A DNA stretch of 64,000 nucleotides from CAYPHA01 sp964410215 (lineage in GTDB: Bacteria > Calditrichota > Calditrichia > Calditrichales > CAYPHA01). The stretch is from contig CAYPHA010000020.1 in assembly GCA_964410215.1 (NCBI GenBank), positions 1-64,000 on the forward strand. The letters are read 5' to 3'. The notes beneath the pieces are model-generated. The model did not search any database and was not told the origin of the DNA. It saw nothing but the letters and a program-made list of their open reading frames with translations. The translations under genes were made by a program, and so were the position numbers. Below, piece by piece: positions 62,868-64,000 of this stretch (its first letter is position 1; the number at the start of each line of letters is the position of its first letter).

Positions 62868-64000
62868 ATGAAACTGTTCATTTTTCTGAGTCTATTATTA
62901 ACTTTCTTAAGTTCTTTTGCACAGCATTATCCCACTGGTTATGTTGCGGATCCGGATCCGGTCATTCAGGAGCGCATCGAAGAATGGCGGAATCTGAAGT
63001 TCGGCCTGATGATGCACTGGGGATTGTATTCGCAGTGGGGGATCGTGGAGTCCTGGTCGTTATGCGGGGAAGATGCCGAATGGATGAAACGAACAAAGGG
63101 TTCGAATCCGGATGACTACAATCAGTATAAGAAAGATTACTTTAATCTGATAACAGAGTTCAATCCGGTAAAATTTGATCCGGAAAAATGGGCGGATGCG
63201 GCCCGGGCTGCGGGTATGCGCTACGTTGTCGTTTCGACAAAGCATCATGATGGATTCTGTATGTTTGATACCAGGCAGACGGATTTTAAAATTACATCCG
63301 ATCGATCACCGTTCAGTACCCATCCAAAAGCAAATATAGCCAAAGAAATATTCAGTGCCTTTCGTGAGGAAGGTCTCTGGGCCGGCGCCTATTTTTCCAA
63401 ACCGGACTGGCACAGTGAATATTACTGGTGGCCCTATTTTCCGACCCCGGACCGTAATGTCAATTATGATCCGGAAAAACACCCAGAACGCTGGCAGAAA
63501 TTCAAGGACTTTACCTATAACCAGATAAAAGAGCTGGTAACGGAATACGGGAAGATGGATATTCTGTGGCTGGATGGCGCCCAGGTGCAGGCCTGGCCGC
63601 AGGTGCCCGATGAATTTTCCACCTATCTGGTCCGGCGCGTTTACAGTCAGGATATCGACATGCCACGCATCGCGAAGATGGCTCGGTCACACCAGCCTGA
63701 AATCCTGATCGTGGATCGCTGGACGAATAAGCCCAGTGTATATGAAAATTATCTCACACCGGAGAACAAGGTACCGGATAAAGCCCTGGAATATCCATGG
63801 GAAGCCTGTATCGTCGGTGGCAGCGGCTGGGGCTGGAAACCGGATGAGGTCTATAGATCCGGACGGGAGCTGGTCCACATGCTGGTCGATATCGTCTGTA
63901 AAGGCGGTAATATGCTGCTGAATATTGGGCCGAAACCGGACGGCACCTGGCCCGAAGCCGCCTATGATCGTTTGCAGAAAATGGGTGCATGGATGGACGT
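62868..64000 (+). CDS. GH29 alpha-L-fucosidase, 3' end cut by window edge
   Basis: Read by direct translation; 377 codons are visible. Signal peptide MKLFIFLSLLLTFLSSFA. GH29 motifs: LKFGLMMHWGLYSQWG, EFNPVKFDPEKWADAARAAG, VVSTKHHDGFCMFDT, then ILWLDGAQ with the catalytic nucleophile Asp236, and WEACIVGGSGWGW and GGNMLLNIGPKPDGTW toward the edge. Secreted retaining enzyme that removes alpha-linked fucose from glycans. The visible part covers most of the catalytic domain. Confidence 0.95.
   Translation, partial: MKLFIFLSLLLTFLSSFAQHYPTGYVADPDPVIQERIEEWRNLKFGLMMHWGLYSQWGIVESWSLCGEDAEWMKRTKGSNPDDYNQYKKDYFNLITEFNPVKFDPEKWADAARAAGMRYVVVSTKHHDGFCMFDTRQTDFKITSDRSPFSTHPKANIAKEIFSAFREEGLWAGAYFSKPDWHSEYYWWPYFPTPDRNVNYDPEKHPERWQKFKDFTYNQIKELVTEYGKMDILWLDGAQVQAWPQVPDEFSTYLVRRVYSQDIDMPRIAKMARSHQPEILIVDRWTNKPSVYENYLTPENKVPDKALEYPWEACIVGGSGWGWKPDEVYRSGRELVHMLVDIVCKGGNMLLNIGPKPDGTWPEAAYDRLQKMGAWMD

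Overview
The window looks like chromosomal DNA of a Gram-negative, probably anaerobic or microaerophilic bacterium. Outer-membrane and lipoprotein genes are frequent (TolC-type channel, RND pump, beta-barrels, many lipoboxes). Typical anaerobe genes are present: a flavodiiron protein, a nine-haem cytochrome c, a B12/radical-SAM enzyme and B12-dependent MetH. The protein style (surface-repeat protein, VIT/vWA protein, TlpA-fused lipoprotein, GH92/GH29 glycosidases) suggests the FCB/Bacteroidota-Calditrichota-Marinimicrobia side of the tree. That placement is an inference; there is no rRNA gene in the window to settle it. No tRNA, rRNA, CRISPR array or intact insertion sequence was seen.

Layout. 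0-4 kb: a fused spermidine-synthase-like membrane protein cut by the left edge, then a secreted propeller-transglutaminase. 4-9.7 kb: a complete RND efflux operon ending in a strong terminator. 9.7-15 kb: a 16-residue-repeat surface protein, a tiny orphan gene, a VIT/vWA lipoprotein-like protein, and a divergent ECF sigma/anti-sigma pair. 15-20.8 kb: a flavodiiron protein coupled to a dihydroorotate-dehydrogenase-like flavoprotein, then cysE-cysK, a DUF2459 protein, and an Rrf2 regulator with a near-consensus promoter and a structured, terminator-ended 3' region. 20.8-28.3 kb: minus-strand lipoproteins, a GGDEF/EAL protein and an ABC-2 exporter. 28.3-30.2 kb: an alkaline phosphatase and the shrunken remains of a GH92 mannosidase gene.

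30.2-37.1 kb is the most coherent accessory block. A c-type haem-binding sensor kinase and an NtrC-type regulator are followed by a TlpA-type thioredoxin lipoprotein. They are divergent from a receiver-domain gene and a nine-haem cytochrome that lie behind a textbook sigma-54 (-24/-12) promoter with phased upstream repeats. This reads as a self-contained redox-sensing and cytochrome-expression module.

37-46.3 kb is mostly housekeeping: a CaCA antiporter, a long-chain acyl-CoA synthetase, a methyltransferase-like membrane protein, pdxA, metH, a PH-like gene remnant and a YaiI-family protein. 46.5-51.3 kb holds a glutaminyl cyclotransferase lipoprotein and a tightly overlapping three-gene operon of pseudo-receiver, PATAN/DUF4388 and degenerate MglA-like GTPase modules, which is the best candidate for an undescribed signalling system. 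51.4-56 kb: an RNA-methyltransferase/radical-SAM operon and a TPR-HTH protein. 56.3-60.5 kb: a translationally coupled periplasmic helical protein and outer-membrane barrel, and a lipoprotein. 60.7-64 kb: an NrnA-type DHH phosphoesterase, a compound palindromic repeat, a PAP2 phosphatase, and a GH29 fucosidase cut by the right edge.
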